DNA of 64,000 nt from contig CATIUR010000001.1 in assembly GCA_949592205.1 (NCBI GenBank), positions 314,492,250 to 314,556,249 on the forward strand. Direction: 5' to 3'. The DNA is from Helichrysum umbraculigerum. Taxonomy: Eukaryota; Streptophyta; Magnoliopsida; Asterales; Asteraceae. Position 1 is the stretch's first letter. Each line of letters opens with the position of its first letter. Below, piece after piece: positions 44,465-54,597 of this stretch. A program made the position numbers and the translations under genes. Under the pieces are notes generated by a model that did no database searches, had not been told where the DNA came from, and saw only the letters and a program-made list of their open reading frames with translations.

Positions 44465-47281
44465 TCAGTTATCAAGAGGGACCCAAGCCATTACGGTCTT
44501 GGTTTGTCCCTTATCATCAACAAACTTAAGCTCTTTAAAATAACCATCCTTCCCATTAGGAGCTTTGGTTACTTTCGAAGTAGCTTGAGTTTGTGGACGA
44601 TCAGCCTTAAGAGGTGAATTTGAGGATAACCTCCTAGGCACATAATTATGAGCTCTATTATGATAATTATAATTAAACTCATGTGATCGCGAAGTAGTAC
44701 CACTCTCATAATGACTATGGCCTCTACTTGGAGTTCTAAACCTTGACGGTGTCACATCTCTAGACTTATAGATAAAATTATCATTTTGAGTATATGGCCG
44801 TTTAGGTTTAGGTGGGGAGACACTATGCTTACCATCTCTTTTAAGAATGTTAACAGGTTTATTACCTAAGTTAGGTTTGGCATCTAACCCATCTACAGTC
44901 ATACTAGAGTTGGTCTGTGTCTTTTCATCCATCACAAGCTTATGTGGTGTTTCAGGCTTTTTGTTAGGACAACACGAAGCCACGTGTCCCTTTTGATGAC
45001 ACTTGAAACATGACATCTGCTTGCGTGATTTACTCACTTTTGCTTTCTCATTCGGAGTCTTAGGCACTAAAGGTCTAAACTGTTCCTTATCAACTTTATC
45101 ATCAGTCTTAGCATCGTTAATCACTCCACTCGATACAAACTGTATTTTGGTGAACTGAGAAGCCTTGCTATTATCTAATGATACGTTCTTAATAACATCT
45201 TTCTGTGCCTCTGACTGTTCAGGTTTATCAGCTACTGAAATCTCAGGATTAACTTCAGTCATCTCAGAATCTTCAGGAATAGGAGTGTAATTGGCATTAA
45301 AAGGTGGGGATACATCATTGTAACCTAACCCAGTCTTGTCCTTTACACTACGTTGAGCATCTAACATTTTATCCATTTGAGATGTCCTATAGTTCTCAAG
45401 TTTACGGTTTTGCTCAATTAACCTTAAGTTAAGGTTCACTATTTCCTTATCCTTACTAGCAATCGTCTCATTTAAGTCTTTGATATTCATATAGAGACCA
45501 TCTATGACAACAGATTTTTCACTTATGGTATCTCTAAGTTTTGTTCTATCCGACGCATCAGACTTAATTTTATCTTTTAAGACCTGTTTATCATCACTTA
45601 ATCTACGAATATCCATAATAGCTTGATCAAGTTCAGATCTAACAGTCTTATAGGATTCCTTATCCATATTTAATTGTGATGACAAATTGCTATTTGATAC
45701 AGTTAAAACACTATTCTGAGATTGTAAATCAGTAACTAAGTAACAAACATCAGCAAGATTAAGAATATCTAAACATACCTTCTTCTTGTCAGTTTGTAAT
45801 TCAGCCATGCGTGCCATGAATTCCTCAGGACTCATATCTGGAGCTGAATCCATATATAGCACGTCATCATCACTTGCCTTCACTTCAGACTCAGGCACCT
45901 CTACTTTCTGTTCCATATCAGTGGGCATGTAGGAAACTGATCCAGCAGTTGTTTCTTCGATCTCGGCCATCAAAGCTTCATCAGAATGAGCTTGCCAATC
46001 ATAAGAGCCATCCAACTGCTTCACCACTAAGGCTTTGGAAGCGAGAGTACTTCCCGAACCTTGTTTTCCTTGTGCTTCTACTTTAGGTCTTTGGCATTCT
46101 CTAGCAAAATGACCAATACCCTGACAGTTAAAGCATCTGACCTTGGTTTTGTCAAACCCTGATCTATTGCCCAACACCTTTCTACCAGTTCTCTTGAGGA
46201 AATTCTTCACCTTTCTAGATATCAACGCAAGTTGATCTTGAAGCTCCAATTCCTCAAGATAATCAGAATCTATCTGCTCATAATCCTCATCAAACAGAAT
46301 AGGATCATTGATCTTTCCCTCTATGTAGTTCTCATATGATGCCACAAAGGAAGCAAGAACAGACAGTTGCTGTTCAGCAGATTTCACACTCATCGGCATC
46401 TTCTGATGCTCTTGAGGTGACTTCTCAGAATTCTTTCCCTTTGTCTCATCACCAGAGGAGGAAATAAAACACAGATCTTCAGTAATCATTTCTCCATTTT
46501 CACTAGTATCACCAACTAACAGTGCAGTGGTCGAACTAGATGACGCAGTCGAAAGACTTGACTTTCCATGATACAACCCAGGGTTCTGAACCTGATCAGA
46601 ATCACTATCTCTTGACTTCTTGGAGAAATCATAACCTTTCAGCTTGTCAATGACTTGCTCTAAGGTCGTAGTAGAATACCTAGTTTCATTATCCTTAATC
46701 ATAACGCCATACATTTCCCATTTAGAAGGCAAACCCTCAAGAAACTTGTCGGTTTTAGATACTTCTTCTTCAACAATCTCATGGTATTCTAATTCACTTA
46801 GTAGATGGTAGAAACGCGTGACATAGGCATCAAGATCTTCTCCTTTTAAAGCTTTAAACATAGTAAACTGCTTTTTAAGAAGACTCCTCTTGCCAGCTCT
46901 CACCTGTGGACTTCCTTCACCTCTTTTCTCTAGAGCTTCCCAGAGCGTTCTAGCAGTATGAAAGGATTTCAGTTGATGAGCAATCTCTTTAGGAAGACAC
47001 ATCTTTATGCAAGAATGTGATTTATTTTCATTTCTGTAAGCTTCATTCTCTTGATCACTCATGTTCGCATAGGTAAGAACCACAATAGCATTTTGAACAG
47101 TTTGAGTAGGTGGGGTGTATCCACTCTTGATACACATCCAGATTGACAGGTCATGGAATCTACAGTAAGATTCAAATCTGTCCTTCCAATTGTAGTAATC
47201 CTCGATTCTTAACAACTTAGGTGGAACGTTTGACTTTCCCACCTCGTGGTCCATTTCGATCATTCTACTTAAGTCAGACAT
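44465..47281 (-). CDS. C1 gag (Sirevirus-like, two zinc knuckles)
   Basis: Intact 938-codon ORF from ATG 47281 (MSDLSRMIEM). N-terminal copia capsid domain (LLRIEDYYNWKDRFESYCRF; FHTARTLWEALEKRGEGSP; FLEGLPSKWEMYGVMIKDN). First CCHC knuckle near residue 375 (CFNCQGIGHFAREC), long coiled coil about 510-650, second knuckle near 765 (CFKCHQKGHVASCC), basic Ser/Arg-rich tail ending MAWVPLDN. Plant copia Gags usually have one knuckle; the longer two-knuckle form resembles N1 gag. It is the only undamaged gag in the window. Pol follows in another frame after about 50 nt. Confidence 0.9.
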   Translation of the reverse strand: MSDLSRMIEMDHEVGKSNVPPKLLRIEDYYNWKDRFESYCRFHDLSIWMCIKSGYTPPTQTVQNAIVVLTYANMSDQENEAYRNENKSHSCIKMCLPKEIAHQLKSFHTARTLWEALEKRGEGSPQVRAGKRSLLKKQFTMFKALKGEDLDAYVTRFYHLLSELEYHEIVEEEVSKTDKFLEGLPSKWEMYGVMIKDNETRYSTTTLEQVIDKLKGYDFSKKSRDSDSDQVQNPGLYHGKSSLSTASSSSTTALLVGDTSENGEMITEDLCFISSSGDETKGKNSEKSPQEHQKMPMSVKSAEQQLSVLASFVASYENYIEGKINDPILFDEDYEQIDSDYLEELELQDQLALISRKVKNFLKRTGRKVLGNRSGFDKTKVRCFNCQGIGHFARECQRPKVEAQGKQGSGSTLASKALVVKQLDGSYDWQAHSDEALMAEIEETTAGSVSYMPTDMEQKVEVPESEVKASDDDVLYMDSAPDMSPEEFMARMAELQTDKKKVCLDILNLADVCYLVTDLQSQNSVLTVSNSNLSSQLNMDKESYKTVRSELDQAIMDIRRLSDDKQVLKDKIKSDASDRTKLRDTISEKSVVIDGLYMNIKDLNETIASKDKEIVNLNLRLIEQNRKLENYRTSQMDKMLDAQRSVKDKTGLGYNDVSPPFNANYTPIPEDSEMTEVNPEISVADKPEQSEAQKDVIKNVSLDNSKASQFTKIQFVSSGVINDAKTDDKVDKEQFRPLVPKTPNEKAKVSKSRKQMSCFKCHQKGHVASCCPNKKPETPHKLVMDEKTQTNSSMTVDGLDAKPNLGNKPVNILKRDGKHSVSPPKPKRPYTQNDNFIYKSRDVTPSRFRTPSRGHSHYESGTTSRSHEFNYNYHNRAHNYVPRRLSSNSPLKADRPQTQATSKVTKAPNGKDGYFKELKFVDDKGQTKTVMAWVPLDN

Positions 47282-47728
47282 CTTAAAAATGTAAAATTAA
47301 ACTGTTTCAACGAATTCAGAAAACTCGACTCGCAAGACTCAGCTCAACTCGCAATCTCAGCTCGACTCGCAGAATTCGTCGATTCGCAAGCCTCAGTTCG
47401 GATTGCTAAAAGATGTCGATTCGCAAGTGATGTCGATTCGCGAGGGATCTCGGTTCGACTCGCAAGCCTCAGTTCGACTCGCTAGTTCAACTCGGTTCGC
47501 AGGTGACGCTGGAACCCTAATCTCGACTCGCGAAACGGCTGTTAAACCCGAAAACGAATTTTTAAGGTATTTTTACGACTGAAACTTAAAATTTCGGCTG
47601 TAAACAAACCCTAAAATGTCCAGAGAATGATTTTGATCGTTAGTATTGCAAAAACACACGTAAAAACGACCCGAATCAAAAACGCAATAACACTAAAACT
47701 CACGAACACACTCGTATTTAGCCCGAAA
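47282..47728 (-). other. C1 leader with ACTCGC words
   Basis: Untranslated leader between the PBS and gag. Around 47320-47530 it contains about ten CGACTCGC / TCGATTCGC words. No ORF or clear splice donor that I would assign. Confidence 0.6.
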
Positions 47729-47742
47729 GCTTTGATACCAAA
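47729..47742 (-). other. C1 primer binding site
   Basis: Minus strand after the 5' LTR reads TTTGGTATCAAAGC, one mismatch from the usual initiator Met-tRNA complement. Confidence 0.88.
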
Positions 47743-48050
47743 TGTAAGTCCCCTAGTTTTAGGATCGATAACTTCGTTATCTGTAGTATTAAGGTGCGGA
47801 ATCCCTCAATACGGTGTTATCTTACTAACAACGAATATGTTCGTATTGCGTTTAATAAGACTTAGCTTTAAACAACAAATTGTCAAAGCCTAGCCTTTAG
47901 GTTTAGTTTTCTCTGGATTTGTTGAGTTCGCAGAATCGCAAAAGTATCAAAAAGTTATGTTTAATAATTGTCAAAGCCTAGCCTTTAGGTTTAATAATTA
48001 CACTAGTCCTATTTCAAGCTAGATCTGTTGTCACAATCTATGTCCCAACA
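47743..48050 (-). mobile_element. C1 5' LTR, internally deleted
   Basis: 308 bp against 583 bp for the 3' LTR. The ends are the same, but the middle, including the TATA-like motif and ACTCGC block, is missing. It is replaced by a short duplicate of ATTGTCAAAGCCTAGCC. The element therefore probably cannot be transcribed from its own 5' LTR. GGGTC follows at 48051-48055. Confidence 0.9.
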
Positions 48051-48055
48051 GGGTC

Positions 48056-48717
48056 CTACCCCCATGTGATGTTTAAATCATTTCTCCAAAGTTACGTTAC
48101 ACGCAGTATTCATTTACCCATTCGTTTCGACGTTTATTTACACGTTATATGTTAAACGTACGTGTTTTACTAACGATTTGAATCTCGATATTTTTATGTG
48201 AAATTATTATTCTAAATAATTTATTATAAGTTACTAAAATATTACCGGGTCTCGGTTTGCGCGTTCGTTACGTATTTGTACGTTTATTTAACTCGTGTAA
48301 CGTTTTTAAACGTTTTATTCGTGTGCGTGTAATCGTAATATTTTTACTCGGAGTATTTTATCAAAATACTTAACAATGAATTACAAAGATATAATTTGGG
48401 TTTATTTCGTTTGTCTGGCGCGTCTAGCGCGTTTAATTCGTGTCGGTTACGTTTTAAATAAAATGTACATTATATCGTATATTATTAATACATAATAATA
48501 TAATGTGAATAACTACTATTTAATCCCCAAATAGATTTATGTTAGTTATTGAAAAGTTCACCAACGCCCGTATGAATATGTATCGAAATCCATTCGATAT
48601 GAAAAGGCACGATTTAGCCAAATCGCGTATGCATTAATTAACCTAGTCAAAGGACTAATTACATGTATTACAGAGAATTAGGCACTAAAAACTAGTCCTA
48701 ATTTGGCGGGTGTCACA
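48056..48717 (-). mobile_element. G1 3' LTR, proximal part
   Basis: Continues the G1 LTR after C1. Minus strand starts TGTGACACCCGCC at 48717, preceded by the polypurine tract AAGGGGAGAA (48718-48727). AT-rich, no gene. Confidence 0.88.
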
Positions 48718-48756
48718 TTCTCCCCTTGTTAAGAGAATTTCGTCCCGAAATTTTGC

Positions 48757-50239
48757 TCATGTAGGGGTTGGAGTTGGATCTGTGAATAACTGAGGATACT
48801 TGAGTCGCATCTGGTCTTCCCGTTCCCAAGTGAATTCCGGACCACGCCGCGAATTCCACCGGACTTTAACGATGGGAATACAACTTTGTTTAAGTTGTTT
48901 GACCTCACGGTCCATGATTTCTGCGGGTTCCTCGACGAAATGAAGTTTGTCATCAATACGGATTTCATCGAGAGGAATAATGAGTGTCTCATCAGACAGG
49001 CATTTCTTAAGATTAGAAATGTGAAATATGGGATGCATGCTGCTGAGCTCGGGTGGCAGCTGTAATCGATATGCCACTGGACCAATCCTCTCAAGGATCT
49101 CAAAAGATCCAATGTACCTGGGGTTTAACTTCCTGCGTTTTTCGAATCGAATGACACCTTTTCAAGGTGATACTTTGAGCAAAACTTGATCCCCAACCGG
49201 GAACTCGAGATGCTTGCGTCTCACGTCAGCGTAACTTTTCTGACGATCACGTGCGGCTTTCAGCCGGTTTTGAATACGAAAATTTTTCTCTGTTGTTACG
49301 TGACTAATTTCCGGATCAGTGAGTTGCCTATCTCCCACTTCGGTCCCACAGATAGGTGACCGGCACTTACGACCATACAGTGCCTCGAAAGGTGCAGCTT
49401 TGATGCTGGAATGATAACTGTTGTTGTACGAAAACTCGCACAACGGTAGATGGTTTTCCCAGTTTGCACCGAAATCAACTACGCAGGCTCGTAGCATATC
49501 TTCCAGTGTTTGAATTGTACGTTCACTTTGGCCGTCGGTTTGTGGATGGTATGCAGTACTCATTCATATCCAGACGAGTACCCAATGATTTCTGTAATGA
49601 TTGCCAAAAGTGAGATGTAAATCAACTATCTCTATCAGAGATAATTGAGATGGGAACGCCGTGTCAGGATACAATTTCTTTGAGATAGATTCGTGTGAGG
49701 CGTTCCATCTTATCAGTTTCTTTGATCGCGAGGAAATGAGCAGATTTTGTGAGCCAATCTACGATCACCAAAATGGTATCGCAACCGCTAGATGTTTTCG
49801 GGAGTTTCGTGATGAAATCCACGGAGATCTGCTCCCATTTCCATTGAGGGATTTCCGGTTGTTGGAGTAATCCGGAAGGATACTGATACTCGGCCTTGAC
49901 CTTAGAACAGGTTGAGCATTTGCTGACATATGTGGCTATGTCAGCTTTCATGTTAGGCCACCAGTATAGTTCCTCGATACCGTGATACATCCTGTCAGAT
50001 CCAGGATGTATAGAATAGCGAGATTTGTGAGCTTCGTCCATCACCAAATCTCGTAAGTTGCCGAAGCTGGGTAACCATATTCGGTTTGAGAATTGTCGAG
50101 TACCGTTAGGTTTTGTCTCGAACTGTTTGTCCATGCCTCGCAAGGCTTCATTTATGATATTTTCGGGTTTGAGTGCTTCAAGTTGAGCAGTGAGGATTTG
50201 AGTAACAAGATTGTTATGAATGTTCATGACGAGTGCTCA
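48757..50239 (-). pseudogene. G1 integrase and chromodomain (Tekay-like chromovirus)
   Basis: Continues from RNase H. Integrase zinc-binding H-H-C-C (HPGSDRMYHGI...CSTCSKVK), core DDE (WEQISVDFITKLPK, STAYHPQTDGQSERTIQTLE), C-terminal SYADVRRKHLEFPVGDQVLL, then a chromodomain near the end (VKVRWNSRRGPEFTWEREDQ). Chromodomains in this position mark chromoviruses. Damage: TGA at 50237, 49664, 49622 and 49162, and a 4-bp duplication near 49575. Most stops replace expected Arg (CGA) or Trp codons. Confidence 0.9.
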
Positions 50240-50857
50240 GACTCGAAGAGGTCTCGTTCGTTCTTTTCGACTTAAGGCATCGACGACAACATTCGCTTTG
50301 CCTGGATGATACTTGATTTCACAATCATAATTGGTAAGCAACTCGACCCATCGACGTTGCCTCATGTTCAGATCCTTTTGATCGAATATATGTTGGAGAC
50401 TTTTATGATCGGTAAATATGGTACTTCGACTACCGTAGAGGTAGTGTCTCCAGATTTTGAGGGCGAACACCACGGCCCCCAGCTCGAGGTCGTGAGTCGT
50501 GTAGTTCTTCTCGTGAATTTTGAGTTGTCGGGAAGAGTAGGCTATGACATTGTCGTGTTGCATCAACACGCAACCGAGACCTTGGTGAGAAGCATCGCAG
50601 TATACCACGAAGTCATCGTTGCCTTCAGGTAATGATAGAATAGGAGCACTACAAAGCTTGTGTTTCAGTAGCTGGAATGCTGACTCTTATTTATCAGTCC
50701 AATCGAACTTCTTTTCTTTCTGAGTCAGTGTTGTGATAGGTTGGGCTATTTTCGAGAAATTTTCAATGAACCGACGATAATACCCCGCCAATCTCAAGAA
50801 TTGGCGTACCTCGGTTGGAGTTGTAGGCGCTTGCCAGTTTTTGATAGCTTCGATTTT
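50240..50857 (-). pseudogene. G1 RT connection and RNase H
   Basis: Same frame as the RT above it. After TAA at 50858-50860 it reads KIEAIKNWQAP, then TAA at 50687-50689 (expected Gln), then RNase H: DDFVVYCDASHQGLGCVLMQ, LELGAVVFALKIWRHYL, FTDHKSLQHIF and YHPGKANVVVDALSRK. Catalytic Asp and Glu positions are preserved. Confidence 0.88.
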
Positions 50858-53180
50858 TTATGGATCAACATGAATTTCTTGACTATCGATGACGTGTCCA
50901 AGGAATTGAACGGTTTGCATCCGTAACTCACACTTGGAGAATTTAGCATATAACCCTTCGTGCTTAAGAAGTTCTAGAATGGTTTTCAGATGTTGCGCAT
51001 GTTCATGTTCATTGCGCGAGTAAATGAGTATGTCATCGATAAAGACAATGACAAACTTGTCAAGATAGGGCTTGCACACCCGATTCATAAGGTCCATGAA
51101 TACAGCCGGTGCGTTGGTTAATCCGAAAGGCATCACTTGAAACTCATAATGCCCATAGCGAGTTCGAAAGGCGGTTTTTGGAATGTCAGTGTCACGAACT
51201 CTGAGTTGATGATAACCTGACCGTAGATCGATCTTTGAATAAAAACTCGACCCCTGAAGTTGGTCAAACAGGTCATCAATACGCGGAAGTGGATAACGGT
51301 TCTTTACAGTTAACTTGTTCAATTCCCTGTAGTCGATGCACATACGGAAAGAACCGTCCTTCTTTTTCACAAACAGGACCGGGGCTCCCCAGGGTGAGGA
51401 ACTCGGTCGAATGGATCCCTTATCTAGGAGTTCCTGTAACTGAGTGGCCAACTCCTGAAGTTCGGACGGGGCTAAGCTATAAGGGGCTCGTGCCACAGGT
51501 GTAGCACCTGGCACGATTTCGATTGAGAACTCAACCTGTCTAGGTGGTGGTAGACCAGGTAGTTCTTCTGGAAAGACTTCTGGAAAGTCTCTGACAATGG
51601 GCACATCCTCAAGTCGCTTCTCCTCTAACTTTTTCTCCATTACGTGTGCGAGGATTGCCTGATACCCCTTTCTGAGATATTTGCGGGTTTTCATACATGA
51701 TACGATGTTCAATCTTGTCTCACCGGTCTCCCCTTGTATGATTAAAGTACCACCGGTGACGAGAGGAAGACGGACAATTTTTTCGTAACTGACGATTTCT
51801 GCTCGATGCTTGGACAACCAATCCATGCCAACAATGATGTCGAAACTTCCAATCTCGACAGTGATTAAATCAATGGGAAAGAGTTCATTTGCGAGGTTTA
51901 AGGTGCAACCAGGTATTACACTATTGGCCTCGATTAGTTTGCCATTAGCTAACTCTATAGTATATAAAGTATCTAATGCAACAGGGGTAATATCAAGTAG
52001 TGGGGTGAACTCGTTCGATATGAAACTCTTATCAGCACCAATATCAAACAGAACAAAAGCAGTTAAGTTGTTGATAAGGAACATACCCGTGACCACATTA
52101 GGATCTTGACGGGCATCCTTAGAGTTGAGTACTAAAGCTCTACCTCGAGGGTTGTTGTTGTTGTTGCCCTTGTTTTTCAGCTTCGGACACTCTTTCCTGA
52201 AGTGTCTAGGGTTTCCATATTCGTAACAGGTCTTGGGTTGCCTGGTGTTGGTGTTGTTGTTGTTTGAATTGTTGTTGTTGGTTTTGGGGGATCTACAGTC
52301 CTTAGTGAGATGATCGTACCACTTGCAGTTGTTGCAAAGGGTACTGCAAGGACCATCGTGATGACGGTTGCACTTGGGACAATAAGGCTTAGTCCCAGTG
52401 TAACCCCGCTTGGGCTTGGTGTTAGAGGTGTAAGCTTTGATGGTGTCGGGTTTCTTGTTCTGGTTGTTATGATGTTCAGTTGATTTCCGTTTGTTGTTGT
52501 TGGAGGACGAAAGAGATGCCTCACGGCTGACAATCAAAGCCATGAGTTCGTGTGCTAGGCGGATGACACTCTGAATGGTGGTTGGTTTCGACGAGGCGAC
52601 GTTCCCCTGGATATTCTCCGGGAGACCGCGGATGTACTTCTTGATGTGTTTTTCTTCCGGATCAACCAAACCCGGGCATAGGAGAGAAGTTGCTGGAATT
52701 TGGTGGTATATCCAGCGATATCAGTGCCCTGAATAGTCAGGTGCCAGAACTCTTCCTCCAATCTAAGCAGTTCCTCATTAGGACAATATTCGTCCTTTAG
52801 CATTTTCTTTAGATCAGCCCAGGGGAGTTGATTCACTACCTCGATACTCATGGAACTGGCATAGGTATTCCACCACGTAAGTGCACCTTCTTGAAAGGTG
52901 TAAGCAGCAAATTTGACATTGCTGTCTTCCGTACAGTTGCACAGACTGAATACCGATTCCATTCTTTCCATCCATCGGATTTGTCCGATAGCACCTTCCG
53001 TGCCTTTGAAGTTGAGGGGTTTGCAGCTTAGGAAGTCCTTGTAGGAACAGGTTTAACTGGAGGGGCGTTGTTCAGTGTGTCCTCACTACCAGAATTTTGT
53101 CGGCCAGCTAAGGCTTGGGACACCCCCTGTGCAATGAGTTGAGTGATCTCAGCTTGACTGTACAATCGTCTTGGCGGCAT
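50858..53180 (-). pseudogene. G1 gag, protease and reverse transcriptase
   Basis: Gag starts at ATG 53180 (MPPRRLYSQAEITQLIAQG). Frameshifts near 53050 and 52675 divide it. From 52669 a single frame is open to 50858: capsid end (YIRGLPENIQGNV), knuckles (CNNCKWYDHLTKDC, and a second one altered to CYEYGNPRHFRKEC with one Cys lost), protease with the active site changed to FDIGADKSF (D-T/S-G expected), then RT (CIDYRELNKLTVKNRYPLPR, YHQLRVRDTDIPKTAF, MPFGLTNAPAVF, catalytic FIDDILIYS). Tekay-like by LTR length, PBS and chromodomain. Confidence 0.9.
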
Positions 53181-53470
53181 GATTCTTTAGGAAAAAGAAA
53201 TGAAGATACATGAGATTTCGCACAAGGATGATTATCATAGATGTATACATATAAAAGCGGTAATACATAACATCACAATATGAAATTCAATAATATAGAA
53301 TAAACGAGGGAAATTGTCGGTTAATATTACGGTGTCAAAGGATTACAAACAATTTTGAGTTTCAAAAGTTACAGACTTAGATGTCATACAAAAGGTACCG
53401 GGAATTGTTACCTCCGGTCGAATTACAAAGATCCTACAATAGGGTAAAGGATTACAAGATCGTTACTACA

Positions 53471-54207
53471 CTAATCTTGAAGCAGGTTCATCCGTGTCAT
53501 TAGGGTGACAATGTGATTGATAGTTTCTGCGAGTCTGCTAGTCTGTCTAGCACCATCTTCAGCTAAGGTTAATCGTTGTTCCAGCACACGAGTGTATTCT
53601 TCAGCCTCCTGTGAACGCTGTTCACATTCTTCTAACCTTTCTTGCAAGAGATCGGACGCGCCTCTGTCGTCAATCACTTGTTGGTGAACCATGTCCAGAG
53701 TATGGTTCATCTCTTCAAATTCCTGTTGAAGTTGTGCCATGCGATCATGGGCTTGACGTAATAGGTAGGTTGTCATTGTGTGTTGCTCTCGCTGTCCTCG
53801 AGCCTTTGCTCATGACGGTGGAGTCGAGCAGCCAATACCGGTACTGTGTGATGTATCGGTTCCTGAGTGTACGGGGAGATATCCATGGGGTCAGCAGGAA
53901 TCTGAATCTCTTCCTCGGACCTCCATGTGTTTAGAGTTGTGGGTAACCAGTCCCATCTGCGGGCAAGAGGAGGACGAAACATCCTGATATTAGGGTTGCC
54001 CGTGTAATTGGAGTAAGGGTCAGCTCGGGATGATCCAGCACCCCTACGGCGAGTACGGATCACTCGAGCTTCTCCCGATGAGTAAAACAGTGGTTCGGGA
54101 ACATCCCGTTTTGGAGAGACAGACGGAACAGTTGTCCTCTCTTGAGTTTGTGGTGTCTGGACTTCATTGTCCGAATCGGTGAGTGCTACAAGAGAGTTGT
54201 CCGCCAT
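53471..54207 (-). CDS. G1 upstream ORFs (basic/Pro-rich plus coiled coil), before gag
   Basis: Two minus-strand ORFs upstream of gag. The first (54207-53773, MADNSLVALTDSDNEVQ) is acidic then Arg-rich. The second (53776-53471, MTTYLLRQAHDRMAQLQQEF) is almost entirely coiled coil. They overlap by ATGA, so either one protein was split by a frameshift or the second is translated by reinitiation. Gag begins about 290 nt later. Chromoviruses normally start with gag, so this is an extra gene. I do not recognise a function. Confidence 0.6.
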
Positions 54208-54581
54208 TACTGTGGTAAAACGTTTAGTAAGGTGAGGCCTATATTTATATACCTACAATATATAATATAGCCTAAAGTGTAGCACTTAAGAGAGGCCTAT
54301 CCTTGTATATATAAACATATATCACACAATAGCCTGGAGTGTCTAACATAGACTTGTTTGAGTTTGGTTTCTCTCATGGTCAGAGTCAACTATTGTATCC
54401 CTATTCCAATACAACCATTTCAGATCTTTCATCATCTTTATTTAATTGTACATAGTTGATCAGGCTATGTTAAATTAAACTCGTATAATGAAATTCCTGA
54501 ACCAGTCATATCTAATAGAAAATACTACCTAACAGTCATAGTCTAGGCCCACTAAATGCAACCTAGTTCACTATAACCTTA

Positions 54582-54597
54582 GGCTCTGATACCAATC
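54582..54597 (-). other. G1 primer binding site
   Basis: Minus strand reads ATTGGTATCAGAGCC directly after the 5' LTR, the initiator Met-tRNA complement. Confidence 0.9.

Larger units (their letters stand above)
33956..48050 (-). mobile_element. C1: Sirevirus-like Ty1/copia element with a spliced accessory gene
   Basis: Complete element, minus orientation. 5' LTR 47743-48050, PBS, gag 47281-44465, pol about 44440-41032, poly(A), long spacer, accessory gene 38680-34594, PPT, 3' LTR 33956-34538. Target duplication GGGTC at 33951-33955 and 48051-48055. Integrase-RT-RNase H order marks Ty1/copia. Large gag with two knuckles and extra coding sequence downstream of pol recall Sireviruses. It is nested in the 3' LTR of G1. 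Confidence 0.93.
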
